NCBI GenBank assembly: GCA_946800325.1
Contig: OX326956.1
Coordinates: 18,504,667-18,568,666 of the forward strand
Origin: Luzula sylvatica
Taxonomy: Eukaryota; Streptophyta; Magnoliopsida; Poales; Juncaceae
Length of the DNA: 64,000 nucleotides
Reading direction: 5' to 3'
Position numbers and translations under genes: made by a program. Below are positions 46,532-57,797 of this stretch, one piece after another. The notes under the pieces are model-generated. The model did not search any database, was not told where the DNA came from, and worked only from the letters and a program-made list of their open reading frames with translations. Position 1 is the stretch's first letter. Each line of letters starts with the position of its first letter.

Positions 46532-49500
46532 CTAACACTGCGATAGATATCCCAATCCTATCGCCCTAGCATGCTGCTCATGCTTGGCACGTGATAGTGG
46601 CTTCGTAAATGGATCGGCCACGTTATCATCAGTAGGTATCTTCATTATTTTCACGTCACCTCTCTTCGTAATCTCACGAATCAAGTGGTAACGCCGGAGT
46701 ACATGCTTGGACCTGTGATGCGCTCGCGGTTCCTTTGATTGTGCTATTGCTCCGTTATTGTCATAATACACATCCATGGGACCCGAGATGCTTGGCATAA
46801 CTCCAAGTTCCATCACGAACTGTCGTAGCCAGACAGCCTCCTTTGCGGCTTCCGAAGCTGCGATGTATTCCGCTTCAGTTGTAGAATCAGCCACCGTCTT
46901 CTGTTTGGAGCATTTCCAAACAACAGCTCCGCCATTGAGCGTGAAGACGTAACCACTTTGAGATTGGAAATCGTCCGGGCAAGTTTGGAAACTAGCATCT
47001 GTATATCCTTGGATAACCAGATCTCTTTCCGCACCACCATAGACAAGAAACATATCTTTAGTATTCCTGAGATACTTAAGAATGCTCTTGACTGCGGACC
47101 AGTGAACTTCCCCGGGATCAGACTGATAGCGGGAAGTCACACTCAACGCATATACGACATCTGGTCTAGTACATATCATGGCATACATGATCGATCCTAT
47201 AGCCGAAGCGTATGGGATCCGACTCATTCGCTCACGTTCAGCGTCCGTCGAAGGACACTGATCCTTGGTGAGAGCGATGCCATGTGACATTGGCAGAAAT
47301 TCTTTCTTAGATTGCTCCATGTGAAACCTAGTTATCACTTTGTCAATATATGTACTTTGACTTAGTCCGAGAAGTCTCCTCGATCTATCTCTATAGATCT
47401 TCACGCCTAGAATATAGACGGCTTCTCCTAAGTCCTTCATTGCGAATTGACTTCCCAAATATGTCTTAACCTGGTTAAGCATTGGGATGTCATTTCCAAT
47501 GAGTAAGATGTCGTCCACGTACAGGATGAGGAATACGACCGAACTCCCACTGAATTTCTTGTATACACAAGGTTCCTCGATATTTTGAATGAAACCATAC
47601 TTTGCGATGACCTCATCGAATCGTATGTTCCACGCACGAGATGCTTGTTTTAATCCATAAATGGATTTCACAAGCTGGCACACTTTATTCGTATTCTTTG
47701 GATCGACAAAACCCTCGGGTTGTGTCATATACACATCCTCGGTAAGGTTCTCGTTAAGGAAAGCGGTTTTGACATCCATCTGCCATATCTCATAATCGTG
47801 ATATGCAGCTATTGCTAGAAGAATGCGAATACTTTTAAACATGGCTACTGGAGAAAACGTTTCATCATAGTCTATACCATGAATTTGCTTGAAACCTTTC
47901 GCCACCAGTCTTGCTTTAAAAGTGTGTACATTACCATCCATGTCGGTTTTCTTCTTGAAAACCCATTTGCACCCAACGGTCTTAGCACCATTAGGTAGAT
48001 CAATAAGATTCCAAACCTTATTATCATACATGGACTGGATCTCGGTTTTCATGGCTTCATGCCATTTCGAGAAATCCAGGCTAGACATAGCACCTTTGTA
48101 GGAGGTTGGCTCGTCATCTAGAGTCAACTCATCATCGTCATTACTAATGAGAAATCCATATCTCTCAGGTTCTTGACGATTCCTACTAGATCTACGTATA
48201 GGTTGTGTACTAGATTCTGGTTCACCATCCAATGATAACTCAGAAGCTTGTTCCATATCAACTTGTTCAGTTTGTGGTTCTCGAATTTCTTCGAGATCAA
48301 TTTTACTCCCACTGGCTTGACGATCTAGGAATTCCTTCTCTAAGAAGTGTCCTCGTCGAGCCACGAAAACCTTGTTTTCGCTAGGCAAGTAAAAGTAGTA
48401 TCCTTTTGTTTCTTGAGGATACCCCACAAATAAACACTTGTCTGATATTGGCTCGAGTTTTTCCGTCAATAACATTTTGACGTATGCCTCGCAACCCCAA
48501 ATCTTTAGATAAGACAATGATGGCACCATGCCATGCCATAATTCATATGGTGTCTTTTCAACAGATTTGGACGGAACTCTATTCAGTATATGAGCGGCCG
48601 TTTGAAGCGCGAAACCCCAAAATGACTTTGGCAAATCCGTTCGACTCATCATCGAGCGAACCATGTCCAACAAGGTCCGATTTCTCCTCTCGGACACTCC
48701 ATTCCATTGGGGTGTACCGGGTGGAGTCCATTGTGATATTATACCACAATCTCGAAGATAGTCCTCAAACTCATAGCTCAAGTATTCACCACCTCGATCC
48801 GATCGAATGGCTTTTATTTTCTTGCCCAGTTGAAGTTCTACTTCGTGTTGAAACTCTTTGAATTTCTCAAAAGTTTCACTTTTGTGACGCATTAAGTATA
48901 GATATCCATATCTACTATAATCGTCAGTAAAAGTCACGAAGTAGCGATACCCATTTCTAGCCTCGACACTCATCGGTCCACATACATCGGAATGTATGAG
49001 GGCCAACACATCTTTCGATCTTTCTCCTTTCTTGGAGAAAGGTGTCTTTGTCATCTTACCCATCAAACAAGATTCGCAATTTTCTATTGACTCTAAGTCA
49101 AAAGAATCTAGCACTCCATCCTTTTGGAGTCTAGCAATGCGTTTCTCGTTTATGTGTCCGAGACGACAATGCCATGAGTATGTTTCATTAGTTTGAGTGG
49201 TATTTATGTTATAAATGGACTGATTATTGTTGTTATTATCTAAATCCAAGACATATAGACCATTTTCAACTAGAACATTACTAAAGAAAATGTCATTCTT
49301 GCGAATAAAACAATCATTAGTACCAATAACTAATTCATATCCATCCGCAACAAGTCTCGAAACAGAAATAATACTCCTACTCAAAGTAGGTACATAACAA
49401 CAATTATCCAAAACTAAAATAAGTCCATTTGGCAAAGTTAAATCATACGTCCCTTCGGCTAATGCTGCTACTCGAGCTCCATTCCCGACGCGTAAATCAA

Positions 49501-50479
49501 CTTCGCCACGAATCAGCGATCTTCTACTTCTTAGGCCCTGCATATTATTACAAATATGAGTCCCACATCCAGTGTCCAACACCCATGATGATGAAGTAAA
49601 GAAATAAGATTCGATAACAAAAATACCTGATGCCGGTGTGTCCAAGGAAGCGGTCTTTTGCTTGCTCTCCCTCAGGAAGATCTCGCAATCACGCTTCCAA
49701 TGCCCCTCCTTGAGGCAGTGGAAACACTTCTTGTCATCCTTGGCTTTCTTGCCCACAGGCTTAGGCGCAACCTTGTTGCCCTTTGCCTTCCTCTCCTTGT
49801 TTTTGTTCCCAGTGCGTGGACTCTTCCCTTCAACCACCAATACTTCCGAAGTCCTAGACTTCATGTACCGCGGTTTCATGTCAGCTTCGAATGTTCTGAG
49901 CATTCCGATAAGCTGGGGAATGGTTCTTTTCATGTCTGACATGTGGAAATGCGAAATGAACGAATCGAAACTCGGTGGCAGTGACAACATGATCAAATCA
50001 GTTTGTAACTCCACCTCGAATTTTATGCCAAGCCTCTCAAGATGATCGAAATATCCTTTCATCTTGAGAAGGTGCGAGCTAACAGGCGTACCATCTTGCA
50101 TCTTGCATTGCGTCGCATTGCCAAGAGCTTGGTACTTCTCCACCCTTGCTTGAACCTGAAACATCTCCCTGAGTTGTTTCATAATCTCGTATGCTTCCTG
50201 TTTCTCAAATTGGATTTGATATTCAGGAGCCATAGTAGCCAACATAAGGCATGCGACATCATTCGAATCGTCCATCATGGTCGTATATTCGAATGTCTCA
50301 TCCTCAGTTGCTGTATCTCCTGGCACAGGAGGGATAGGCGTCTCCAAGACATGTGCCTTTCCTTCCTGTTTCAGAACGAATCCCAGATTCCTCTGCCAGT
50401 CGAGAAAGTTCTTTCCGTTCATTCGTTCCCTTTCCAAAATGGGACGCAAACTAAAGCGGTTATTACTTGGTAAGGCCAT
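46532..50479 (-). CDS. Ty1-copia gag-pol polyprotein (1315 aa)
   Basis: One uninterrupted frame from the ATG at 50479. Gag (UBN2-type) covers about residues 20-210. The CCHC zinc knuckle is C252, C255, H260, C265. The aspartic protease motif is LDTGC at 301-305. Gag-pre-integrase/HHCC zinc ligands: H437, H442, C468, C471. Integrase catalytic triad: D498 (HSDVCGP), D561 (SDRGGEY), E597 (NGVSERRN). Reverse transcriptase spans about 820-1065 with D902 (MDVKTAFL) and YVDD at 987-990. RNase H has D1161 (YTDASF), E1202 or E1204 (TTEAEY) and D1240 (YYDNNG). The order protease-integrase-RT-RNase H defines copia. All catalytic residues are present and length is normal, so activity is plausible. It makes the enzymes and capsid for copying the element through an RNA intermediate in the cytoplasm and inserting it in the nucleus. 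Gag and Pol share one frame without a visible shift. Confidence 0.97.
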   Translation of the reverse strand: MALPSNNRFSLRPILERERMNGKNFLDWQRNLGFVLKQEGKAHVLETPIPPVPGDTATEDETFEYTTMMDDSNDVACLMLATMAPEYQIQFEKQEAYEIMKQLREMFQVQARVEKYQALGNATQCKMQDGTPVSSHLLKMKGYFDHLERLGIKFEVELQTDLIMLSLPPSFDSFISHFHMSDMKRTIPQLIGMLRTFEADMKPRYMKSRTSEVLVVEGKSPRTGNKNKERKAKGNKVAPKPVGKKAKDDKKCFHCLKEGHWKRDCEIFLRESKQKTASLDTPASGIFVIESYFFTSSSWVLDTGCGTHICNNMQGLRSRRSLIRGEVDLRVGNGARVAALAEGTYDLTLPNGLILVLDNCCYVPTLSRSIISVSRLVADGYELVIGTNDCFIRKNDIFFSNVLVENGLYVLDLDNNNNNQSIYNINTTQTNETYSWHCRLGHINEKRIARLQKDGVLDSFDLESIENCESCLMGKMTKTPFSKKGERSKDVLALIHSDVCGPMSVEARNGYRYFVTFTDDYSRYGYLYLMRHKSETFEKFKEFQHEVELQLGKKIKAIRSDRGGEYLSYEFEDYLRDCGIISQWTPPGTPQWNGVSERRNRTLLDMVRSMMSRTDLPKSFWGFALQTAAHILNRVPSKSVEKTPYELWHGMVPSLSYLKIWGCEAYVKMLLTEKLEPISDKCLFVGYPQETKGYYFYLPSENKVFVARRGHFLEKEFLDRQASGSKIDLEEIREPQTEQVDMEQASELSLDGEPESSTQPIRRSSRNRQEPERYGFLISNDDDELTLDDEPTSYKGAMSSLDFSKWHEAMKTEIQSMYDNKVWNLIDLPNGAKTVGCKWVFKKKTDMDGNVHTFKARLVAKGFKQIHGIDYDETFSPVAMFKSIRILLAIAAYHDYEIWQMDVKTAFLNENLTEDVYMTQPEGFVDPKNTNKVCQLVKSIYGLKQASRAWNIRFDEVIAKYGFIQNIEEPCVYKKFSGSSVVFLILYVDDILLIGNDIPMLNQVKTYLGSQFAMKDLGEAVYILGVKIYRDRSRRLLGLSQSTYIDKVITRFHMEQSKKEFLPMSHGIALTKDQCPSTDAERERMSRIPYASAIGSIMYAMICTRPDVVYALSVTSRYQSDPGEVHWSAVKSILKYLRNTKDMFLVYGGAERDLVIQGYTDASFQTCPDDFQSQSGYVFTLNGGAVVWKCSKQKTVADSTTEAEYIAASEAAKEAVWLRQFVMELGVMPSISGPMDVYYDNNGAIAQSKEPRAHHRSKHVLRRYHLIREITKRGDVKIMKIPTDDNVADPFTKPLSRAKHEQHARAIGLGYLSQC

Positions 50480-51920
50480 TAATTCTACAATTTTTGAAAA
50501 ATAATGTAATTAATAACATGGTCTTTCATATATTAAAATTCATTTTAATTAACTTGAAATTCCCATTATTTTATCATTTCAAATAGCCCTCACTATTGAA
50601 ACGGAGATTTGATACCTTAAATCTCATAATGGACAAGATCCCTATTTAACGTATTTCTAAGGTGACTATGGCCAACCACTCAGAAAATACGTCACGTCGG
50701 GTAGGACGGTGTCCAATCATCATCTCCAAGACGATTCTTGCTTTATTCGTGAGGTCCGGTATTGAGTCCAACTCAAAACCAGAGTGTGTGTACCTCACTC
50801 CTTGCCCCAAATCGTAGCCTAGCTAGCGAATTTGTCAAGTCCAAACCACAAATGGAGTATCACTCAATCAGCGAATTGACATGCCAGACTATGGCCATGC
50901 AACACATCAATTCCTAATCAATGCATGCCTTTCTTGCTACGTACGTGTAAATCTGTGCCAGACTATGGCCATGCAACACAGATAAACAAATACTAGTCTA
51001 GAAGGTTCCATTTAGGGAGGCATTAGACTTGATAATTACGTGGGAGGATTTTACTTTTTATTAAAATCATTTTATTTTATTTATTAACCAAAACAAATAA
51101 AATAATAAGGTATAGCATATTGGCCTTTTAGTTTTATGAGCAATCATAAAACCCTAAAATTCCCAACCCTAAAACCCAAGATGACTCCTTGCTTTGAAGA
51201 TCCAATCTCCGTGTCGTGTCGTGTCGTCTTGCCTTGAAGATACTTCTTCAAAACTAAACCTATTTTATTTTATTACAACTTTGGAAGACTCACCGGTCCC
51301 CACATAATTAAATAAAATATAATTTGAAAAGCTCCCCGGCCCCCACACAACACACATTACAAGCAACACAAACAATCATCCCCGTTTTAGGCTATATGCT
51401 ATACCGTATCGAATGTATAAATTGGAAATTTTAAATTATTGGGCATTTTTGACAGAAAGAAACCAAAATTTGGTTGTCCAGGACCTTGTTCGTTCGAACG
51501 CAACCCTAGGTTCGTTCGAACGCACAAACGACACAAAAATTTCAAATTTTTAAGCTAAGTCCGTTCCGAACGTACTCCAAGTCCGTTCCGAACGGACTAA
51601 AATTTTTTTTTTTTTTTTTTTTTTCGAAAACCCGACCAGTTCGTCCATAACGAACTCCAAGTTCGTTGGAACGGACTCGATACTGCCAGTTTCCTCAAAA
51701 ACCTGATTTATGCGTCGTTTTGTCCGAAAATCAAATTTTCAACAGATCTAATCTGTTTAACATTTTAATAACATGCAAATATCCAATATTTGATTCACTA
51801 AAGGTCTTTCAATCATCAATTTTGCTCAATTTTGTGTAATTTTGCAATTTTAGCCCAAAAAAATTCTAAAATTTCCTAAATTCGACATAAAACATCGATT
51901 TTCGATGGTTTTAACGAGCG
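50480..51920 (-). other. Non-coding leader between PBS and gag
   Basis: About 1.44 kb. Contains two copies of TGCCAGACTATGGCCATGCA (50882 and 50956), a tandem GTCGTGTCGTGTCGTCTTG run near 51218 and a palindrome cluster at 51486-51680 (CGTTCGAACG and CGTTCCGAACG words) with a poly(T) run at 51603-51625. Confidence 0.7.
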
Positions 51921-51935
51921 ATTGCTCTGATACCA
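51921..51935 (-). other. Primer binding site, initiator Met tRNA type
   Basis: On the minus strand TGGTATCAGAGCAAT starts 1 nt after the 5' LTR end. TGGTATCAGAGC is complementary to the 3' end of plant initiator methionine tRNA, the usual copia primer. Confidence 0.92.
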
Positions 51936-51936
51936 C

Positions 51937-52520
51937 TGTAGGGTTACGCACACGATTATCATAGTGTGCAGCGGAAATTAGTTCACGTGCGTAACCTAAT
52001 TCTACCCTGGATCACGCCCTAAAACCAACGAAAAAGGAAGAGTTGGAAATAATTACCTCGTACAAGTTAGTACATGTCGATTACTTCTCCAAATCCGTGA
52101 ACCTTCTCCAAGGAATGCTAGTGCAGTCCCTCTACTCGTGTCCACCTTGATTTCGACCGATCGGAAATCACCAACGCCGTTCTAGTCGACGTCACGATTG
52201 AATCTCTCAAATCCTTTTCTCAATTCTCCCTCTCAATCTCTCAGATCTAATCTGATTTAGAAGAAGAGAAACGACGGCTCAAAATCCTAGGTCAGAAAAA
52301 GACTTAACCTAAAACGAAATCAGAATTTCATATATATAGAACTTAAGTCCGTTCTGAACGCACTTTAAGTGTGCGTTCGAACGCACACTATTCTGACTTC
52401 AGATAGGAAAGTCCGTTCGAACGCACTCCAATTTCGTTCCGAACGGACATACTTCTGACAGCAGATTTGTCTATTTATATAAATTCTTCCAAGTCAATTC
52501 TTAAGTCATATTTTCTATCA
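51937..52520 (-). repeat. 5' LTR of the copia element
   Basis: Reads TGATAGAAAATATG... on the minus strand. It has TATA-like words TTTATATAAATAG (about 40 nt in) and TATATATA (52331-52338), either of which could position transcription. Palindromic cluster at 52346-52450. Confidence 0.95.
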
Positions 52521-52996
52521 GGCACATTTCGGGATCATGGCATTATAATCATAGAACGATGTTTCCAAGCAAAACCAAATTCCGAGGACTGTTTTTACAT
52601 AAAATAATGCAATATGTCTAACTTTCATCCAAACTCAACATAATAAAACTAATATCCAAACCAATTATGCCGATATAAATTTATTTGGATCGGTTTCTGA
52701 ACAAAAACAACTGTTTGAGCAATCCAAAATACAATATATGAGAATCCAAAAAAAAATCTTGGATCTAAGAAAGTGGTAATGAATTAAATTCTACATAAAA
52801 TTTCCCGGTTATTACTAATTTGCACCGGCACAATACCAGCATATTTCTGTAGTGGGGAATCACGACACTATGTTTGAATATTGTTTTTTTTTTAAAAAGC
52901 TTCCCGCCGAATCATTTTAAGTTTGTACCTCAATTGTTTACTATTTTGATTTATAATTTAATGTGGTTGCCATTTTAATTTTTCAGTACTCTAATT
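52521..52996. repeat. Array unit 2, last part
   Basis: Continues the segment after the copia element, co-linear with 56046-56523; ends where a hAT-like fragment begins. Confidence 0.88.
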
Positions 52997-53623
52997 TAGG
53001 GCTGGCAATTTACCGAGCTGAGCCGAGCCTAAGGCAGTTCGAGCTCGGCTCCAGTCTGGTTCGAGCCAGCTCGGCTCGACTCGTAGGAGGGGTTCGAGCT
53101 CGGACGTCCAGCTCGAGCTCGGCTCGGCTCGATCCGGCTCAAATGGAGTTGCTGGTGGTGGCGAGAGGCGAGAGGCGAGCTCGAATGAAGTTGCTCGTAG
53201 CGAATGGAGATGGTGCGGCCGAGAGACGCTTTGTCTAAAAGCTTGATCTTGATCAAACGCAGCTTTAGCTCCAACAGAGACGCTTTGTCTAAGAGCGCCA
53301 CCACCTTTGTCTACAGTCGCCGTCGCCGTCGCGTGCAGGTACAAGAGGGAGAGAGCTCATCTTCATGGCGAGTCTGAGAGAATGTGTGCGACGGGTGAAA
53401 GAAGGAGAGTGTGAAGGAGAGTTGAGCTGAGCGTGGGATAGGGTTGGAGTTATTTTTTAGTTTGGGCCTGTTGGGTTGGGTTTTTATTTAATTTATTGGC
53501 AAATAACTTATTTTTTTCTCGGCTCGAAGTTGGCTCGAGCTGGCTCGGCTCGGCTCGAAAAATTCGAGCCAATTTTCGAACGAGCTATTTTCGAACGATC
53601 TTCGAGCCGAACTCGAACATTGG
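52997..53623. mobile_element. hAT-like fragment fused to cystatin-like copy 3
   Basis: Same element and same right-hand fusion as 38529-39181 but with a different left neighbour (CAGTACTCTAATT). It is slightly shorter because of a 24-bp deletion near 53120 in the GCTCGGCTCG array. The left flank matches the uninterrupted unit at 56511-56523, so this copy probably shows the original insertion site. Confidence 0.55.
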
Positions 53624-53901
53624 CCATCGCTGATCCAAACAACCCCACACCGGACAAGATACAAGAGGCCACCTTGTTTGCGGTGTTGTATCAAAACAAC
53701 CAGCAGAATGGAAAGAATGCTGTTAGAGTTGACTCTAATACAGCCCCTACTGGCGAGTTCACCGGTACTATTTTCAAACTCCGTATCGTAGTAATCAATG
53801 ATCAAGGCATTCCCCAAGTACTTATTGTTCACTTTGAACTCGTAAATGCTGCTACCGATTCTTCCATCTTCAAAATTCGTTTTATAGTCTTCGCACCTTG
53901 A
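53624..53901 (+). pseudogene. Cystatin-like copy 3, 5'-truncated and fused to a hAT-like fragment
   Basis: Like copy 2: homologous to the intact gene from the codon for Ala/Phe of FADPNN onward, with Phe to Ile and Glu to Lys changes (AIADPNN, PDKIQ). No signal peptide, no promoter of its own and no Met in the open frame that continues back into the element. The stop codon and 3' flank are conserved. Confidence 0.8.
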
Positions 53902-56900
53902 CTGTGATTCCCATTCAAGTTCTCAATGTCAATGCTTTTCTAAAGTTCAAATTTTATTTTTATAATGGTGCATCAACTTGTTAGTTTTGTATTTCATTTT
54001 TAAATTTAAATCTTGTTTGTTTACCTTTAATTTGTATACTTTTGTTATTTATTTCAGATTTTCTATTGATCATTTATTTCACACACAATCAGAATTGACA
54101 CTAATTAATTACCCATTGTATATGCCCAATCGAAAATAATTATCAGACAAATAATATATATATTTTGATTTTTTTTTTATGAATTGTAGTACAAATCTCA
54201 CTTTTAATTAATTGAAAACTTATGTCCTATGGAAATATCCGATTACTAACAAATTATATAATTATTACGACTCTATGTTGCGGGAATTTCATCAGTTTCT
54301 TTTGATAAATTATTACGACACAAATTAATTACCTATTGTAACTATATCATGATTTGACCTTTTATGGCACGATTTAAGTTGCAATTTAAATTTTATGAAT
54401 GTATTAATATATTTCTACTTGTGTACATTCACATATTATTCGTATTTTCCGAATTTGACCGTATAACGTACAAAGCAAGCAAGACCTTTTTGATATCTCA
54501 AGTTATTCAAAAGTTGGCAAGGTTATTGTTATATTTTGTGGTGGTAATGTTTGTACTCTTAAATTTGGCAAGAGTATATATGTTGGATATGCATGAATAT
54601 TCTTCTTATATATATCATATATGCGTGCCATGATTTCAGTTACATTATAATGTATTTAGTTATTGCATGTTTTGTAAGAATTTGATTGGAAAAATATTTA
54701 AAACAAGTCTTTTGTAGTCATTCCAATTGTAAAACTATATTTATAATTTGATACCTCAATTCTAAACTCCAAATTCACTAACTAATTGGCTATTATTATC
54801 ATTTTTCATATTACTATTAAGCTGTCCTTGTTAACTTTTATTATCATTTTTAGTATTATTAATAGTTTGATTATTATGCAAATAAGACCATATAATATAT
54901 TTATTTAAATAACCCATAAAATTAAAATTACGGTTATACTATTTCGAAAACTTTGACACAAAAAAACTCGGTTTTGATCTTTTGAAGAATTATATTTTTA
55001 TTATGAGTCTTATATTCTGAAATTTTAGAAATGATAATCTACAAATATCAAAACCTTATTTTTTATATTTATTACATTATTCCCCCCTCAAAGATAGTTT
55101 AGTCCCAAAAACTTGATATCTTACCTTCATATGAAAAGAAAGTTCGGTACTTTTTCGTATTTCCTCGTCACGATCACACCAATTCTAATATTGGTGACGA
55201 GTCGCATCATCCACATGCACGAAGGTGTATCGCCACCAAAAACATCAACATCTTGCCTGATCTTTTGGTTCAAATGATGGACAAAAACTGTATTTCCTTC
55301 AAAATCATCATAGATAATACTCATCTCTTCTTTGGACAATGTTAATCCATCATCTTTTTGCCTGAAAAATTAAAGATGTAAAATCCATTAGAGAAATATA
55401 CTAAAAATACGAACACCGTAATACTAGAAGCGATATTAATGAATATGAATTGCATGTAAGTAATATATACTTTAAAAATAACATTCGGCTAAGAAATCAG
55501 CCTAAATTTCAAAAGTTTTTTTTTTATCATTTCACGTCATCAATAAAACATTGACCATTGAAATGTTAATATTTCAGAATACATATTAGACGAAACATTA
55601 ATTGAAAGTAACAACGATTTCCAAACTATTCAAGGAGAATTTTATCACAAATCGATCATGGGTATTATACTTGTGCATTATGAACGGCCATAGACATTTG
55701 AGCATTAAAGGATAAAACCTAGTGAGGACTTAACCTCAATTACAAAATACCTAGTACGTGAAAACTTAACATGCATGTACGTCTGATTCTTTTTTGAGAT
55801 GTAATTAGTTCAAACATCAGATAAATTTGCAATCAATTCATGATCAAAGAGCATTTCAGATGAAACAAATGCTTTGTGATGTATCGACAAAAATATTGTG
55901 AAAAATAATGTCATCATTTCTATCTTATACTCCGGATTTGGTTCTTGAAAGAGTGCAGCTTGGTAACACATCACAACTCCTATTTAGGTATTCAATGAAT
56001 CCATCAACATAGTATTAGTGGTATGTTTTGTAAACAATACAAAAAGGCACATTTCGGGATCATGGCATTATAATCATAGAACGATGTTTCCAAGCAAAAC
56101 CAAATTCCGAGGACTGTTTTTACATAAAATAATGCAATATGTCGAACTTTCATCCAAACTCAACATAATAAAACTAATATCCAAACCAATTATGCCGATA
56201 TAAATTTATTTGGTTCGGTTTCTGAACAAAAACAACCGTTTGAGCAATCCAAAATCCAATATATGAGAATCCAAAAAAATAATCTTGGATTTAAGAAAGT
56301 GGTAATGAATTAAATTATACATTAAATTTGCCGGTTATTGCTAATTTGCACCAGCACAATACCAGGATATTCCTGTAGTGGGGAATCACGACACTGTGTT
56401 TGAATATTGTTTTTCTTTTAAAAAGCTTCCCGCCGAATCATTTTATGTTTGTACCTCAATTGTTTACTATTTTAATTTATAATTTAATGTGCTTGCCATT
56501 TTAATTTTTCAGTACTCTAATTTACAGAATTTTAGGTGCATGCCTCGTTTTGGTTATTCTATTTTTAACTAGTTTCCATATGATTTTTAAATCTGATTTT
56601 GTGTAAGTAATCTTTTTGTAAACTAAAATAAAGGAAAGAAAAATAACCGTTATGGTAATATTTGTCATTTGTATTATTGTGCAAGACAATTTTTATTCTA
56701 TATGTAATAATAAGAATGTACTATCACATAAAATAGAATATAACTTACAAATAATGCAATAATGGGCATGATATCTCATGAAATAGAATATAACTTACAA
56801 TTTTTTTTTTTGCAATAATGGACACGATAACAGCAAATCAATGAACAGAAAAGAGTCACAACACATGGGTGTATTAATAAATGGGGAATGTGATCCGTGC

Positions 56901-57716
56901 AAACCTTGTTTTTATTTTCTTACAATTTTTATTCTTACAATTTTTATTCTATATGTAATAATAAGAATGTACTATCACATAAAATAGAATATAACTTACA
57001 AATAATGCAATAATGGGCATGATATCTCATGAAATAGAATATCACTTACAATTTTTTTTTGCAATAATGGACACGACAACAGCAAATCAATGAACAGAAA
57101 ATAGTCACAACACATGGGCGTATTAATAAATAGAGAATGTGATCCGTGCAGCGTCAAGAAAAATCATTTCCCTTGAATTTCGAATCACCATTATTTATTT
57201 TCTTTTGTGATTAACGAGAGATATGTTTGCGTATAAGATTATTGGGGTGCAAACCTTGTTTTTATGTATTCTCAAATCTTCTTGGTGAACAAATACAATT
57301 TCCAAAAATGTGTTGTTTCCCTCCAAATAGACTCAAACACTGAAGTTTCATGATTGTTGAAATATAATATAAAAAGGCAGATATCAACAGAGAATGGTGA
57401 AACCATATACCTCTCTAAATTATTTTGGAAGAGTCCATTAGAAACAAATGAAATCTAGAAAATAAATTTTAACAAAAAATGATAGCTATAGAATCACAAT
57501 TCACAATAAAGAATGAGAAGTAATATGAGATAATTGAGCACCACAACTCAACATCAAAAGTCCTAAAACAAATTATTTCATTTATTAAGAATGGATGTGA
57601 TTACAAAAATATTAATCTAGAGATGGGAATAATATTTTGGCATTTATTATAGTTTGAATGAATTATCTTCTATACCAACTGTGAGGTAGTCATGGAAACT
57701 GAAACAACAACTTGGC
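53902..57716. other. Unit 3 intergenic region
   Basis: Non-coding apart from the minus-strand fossil exon at 55127-55365. Includes a ~251-bp internal direct duplication (GAATGTACTATCACATAAAA at 56714 and 56965) that is absent from unit 1. Confidence 0.6.
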
Positions 57717-57724
57717 TATATAAA
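57717..57724 (+). promoter_or_regulatory. TATA box of cystatin-like copy 4
   Basis: TATATAAA 74 bp upstream of the start codon, in the same context as in copy 1. Confidence 0.7.
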
Positions 57725-57797
57725 CCCTCCCTCCCTAGCTATGAGGAAAGAAAACACTAATACTAAACAGTGTAATACACTAAGTAATTTTTGAAAA

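Larger units (their letters stand above)
44647..52520 (-). mobile_element. Complete Ty1-copia retrotransposon (7874 bp)
   Basis: Two 584-bp LTRs (44647-45230 and 51937-52520) flank one gag-pol frame on the minus strand. 5-bp target duplications GGCAC at 44642-44646 and 52521-52525 are perfect; uninterrupted units read AAAAAGGCACATTTCGGG (56041). The LTRs differ at about 11 positions by eye (about 98% identity), so the insertion is fairly young and postdates formation of unit 2. PBS, PPT, zinc knuckle, protease, integrase, RT and RNase H in copia order are all visible, so it could be autonomous. Confidence 0.96.

Noticed and set aside
56041..56203. Minus-strand peptide with CAFLYC, faintly like the linker after NB-ARC of plant NLR proteins
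   Set aside because: Match limited to a few residues, no P-loop, GLPL or MHD motif nearby; too weak to call.
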